A stretch of DNA of 43,718 nt from an uncultured Acidimicrobiales bacterium (GTDB taxonomy: Bacteria; Actinomycetota; Acidimicrobiia; Acidimicrobiales; SHLQ01). Under the pieces are notes generated by a model. It did no database searches and was not told where the DNA came from. It worked only from the letters and a program-made list of their open reading frames with translations. The position numbers and the translations under genes are program-made. Location of the stretch: contig CALHYX010000010.1 in NCBI GenBank assembly GCA_938041035.1, forward strand, positions 1-43,718, in the 5' to 3' direction. Of the stretch, positions 42,746-43,718 are shown in pieces; the first letter of the stretch is position 1, and each line of letters starts with the position of its first letter.

Positions 42746-43718
42746 TTAGGGCTGCTCGGGGTCGTAGGTCTGCCAGGGTTCGCCCAGGCGGGTCTGGCCG
42801 ACACCCGGGCGGCCGTAGTCGCACACACCGTCGGGGAAAACCACGTTGAGTCGGGCGCGCTGCGCCGCGTCGAAGACGATGTCGCCGTAGTCAAAGTCAG
42901 CGGTTGGTTGCAGCGCGCACTTCAGTACAAGGGCCTCGACGTTGTCGCCCGCAACCGTGCGGGGGTCGCCCGCCACGGGAAGGTCGCACTGGCCGCTCGT
43001 GGCGTCGGCGCCGGCGGATCCGCCGCCGACACCGATGCACCGGTCCGCCGCGGCGGCCGGACGTTGTTCGGCCAGTTCGGTGCGCAGCGAGTCGCCGTCG
43101 GATCCGATCAGGGCGGTGGCCCACTCGTCGAGCGCGTCGACCGCCTGGAGCTCGAAGCTGCGTCCGACGACCGCCGGCGGTGTCTCGTTGTAGGCGAGCA
43201 GCGCCTCGAATTCGGTGAGACCGGTGAGCTCGGTCCACAAGGCGACGTTCACCGGTGGCTCCGACCCTCCGCCGATACGTTCCATGATCGACATCGAACG
43301 CCACCGATCGTGAATGTCGCCGGCGGGATCGGTGTAGATGTCGTGCAGGATGATCGGAATGCGGCGAAGGTCGCCACCGGCCTGGTTGACCCGACCCTCG
43401 GCGTACATGCGCTCGAGCGTTTCGACATCGGCTTCGACCCGGCCGGGGATGACGATGCCGTCGATCGACCACGAGCCGATGAACTCGTTCAGGTCGAGGA
43501 ACTGGTCGAGGGGTAGTTCCCCATCGAGCAGGGCTTGGAGTCCGTACTGTACGCCTACGTTGTCGAGTGGCCGCCGAGCGACGCCGGTGCGCTCGTCGAC
43601 GCCGTACAGGCCGGGGTTGGCGTCGGTGATGGTGCAGCGGAGGCCCCGAGCGTTGTCGACCGGATCGAACGCCTGCCCCTCGAGTTCTTCCTGGCACCCG
43701 ACGGCCGGGTCGATGGTG
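42746..43718 (-). CDS. DUF6351 family protein (5' partial)
   Basis: The frame is open to the window end, so the N-terminus is missing; 323 residues are visible. NVVFPDGVCDYGRPGVGQTRLGEPWQTYDPEQP near the C-terminus, TITDANPGLYGVDERTG and EFIGSWSIDG match the DUF6351 pattern as I recall it. These are predicted secreted proteins with an alpha/beta-hydrolase-like fold, sometimes linked to polyester or tannase-like activity. Active-site residues would lie upstream. It converges with the DUF11 gene, 57 nt apart. Confidence 0.8.
   Translation of the reverse strand, partial: TIDPAVGCQEELEGQAFDPVDNARGLRCTITDANPGLYGVDERTGVARRPLDNVGVQYGLQALLDGELPLDQFLDLNEFIGSWSIDGIVIPGRVEADVETLERMYAEGRVNQAGGDLRRIPIILHDIYTDPAGDIHDRWRSMSIMERIGGGSEPPVNVALWTELTGLTEFEALLAYNETPPAVVGRSFELQAVDALDEWATALIGSDGDSLRTELAEQRPAAAADRCIGVGGGSAGADATSGQCDLPVAGDPRTVAGDNVEALVLKCALQPTADFDYGDIVFDAAQRARLNVVFPDGVCDYGRPGVGQTRLGEPWQTYDPEQP

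Noticed and set aside
1..43718. tRNA, rRNA, CRISPR array, riboswitch or IS element
   Set aside because: Read by eye on both strands, no cloverleaf, array spacing, conserved riboswitch core, transposase or terminal inverted repeats were seen; a covariance-model scan would be decisive.

Overview
This is a GC-rich, gene-dense bacterial window with 4-nt stop/start overlaps, many GTG starts and almost no gap above 250 nt. A LigB-type ATP-dependent DNA ligase, a Bpa/PafE proteasome activator, an LAxTG sorting signal, fused cyclase-ATPase-TPR protein and lipoproteins with long acidic linkers together point to an actinobacterium. An Acidimicrobiia (Ilumatobacter-like) source is my inference. I count 36 protein genes, two of them cut by the window ends. 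I saw no rRNA, tRNA, CRISPR array, IS element or phage.

Layout. (1) 1-6065: the 3' part of a giant surface or secreted protein with a 30-copy PLGAI array, a gingipain-like C25 peptidase domain, PKD/Ig-like modules and 32 RTX nonapeptides. (2) 6077-9802: a two-cyclase/AAA/TPR signalling protein. (3) 10037-25154: an accessory-metabolism island centred on purines. It has a four-gene operon (Thiamine_BP-HTH_22 fusion regulator, then the FAD, 2Fe-2S and molybdopterin subunits of a xanthine-dehydrogenase-type hydroxylase), an Lrp regulator, a small unknown, a VOC protein, a GNAT enzyme, a GrdB/PrdB-like gene interrupted by an in-frame UGA, an 8-oxoguanine-deaminase-like amidohydrolase coupled to a threonine-synthase-like PLP enzyme, and a BMP-type nucleoside ABC transporter. 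(4) 25223-28564: cell-wall and lipid hydrolases and a lipoprotein. (5) 28686-43718: mixed metabolism (two P450s, an SDR, DUF2237, HpcH/HpaI aldolase, PPOX-like protein, Pgi, a PAP2 protein, an rRNA methyltransferase, Bpa, LigB, a Zn-knuckle unknown, a flavodoxin, a DUF11 LAxTG protein and a DUF6351 protein).

The most important observation is at 16257-17528. Two open frames that look like separate genes are one selenoprotein gene of the glycine/sarcosine/betaine/D-proline reductase B family. The UGA at 17058-17060 forms a U-x-x-C motif and is followed by a SECIS-like hairpin whose 11-nt spacing, 6-bp stem and GGUC-containing loop closely resemble the E. coli fdhF element as I recall it.

In the purine island the BMP transporter would import nucleosides or bases, the molybdenum hydroxylase would oxidise hypoxanthine/xanthine, and the amidohydrolase could feed 8-oxoguanine to urate. 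No uricase or ring-opening enzyme lies in the window.

Two sequence-scale patterns cut across the genes. At least seven starts are preceded at exactly 6 nt by a TANNNT box, usually TAGGNT or TAGCTT, as expected for leaderless transcripts. A 37-nt element built on a perfect 10+1+10 palindrome occurs twice (25185-25221 and, inverted, 40001-40037) with one mismatch.
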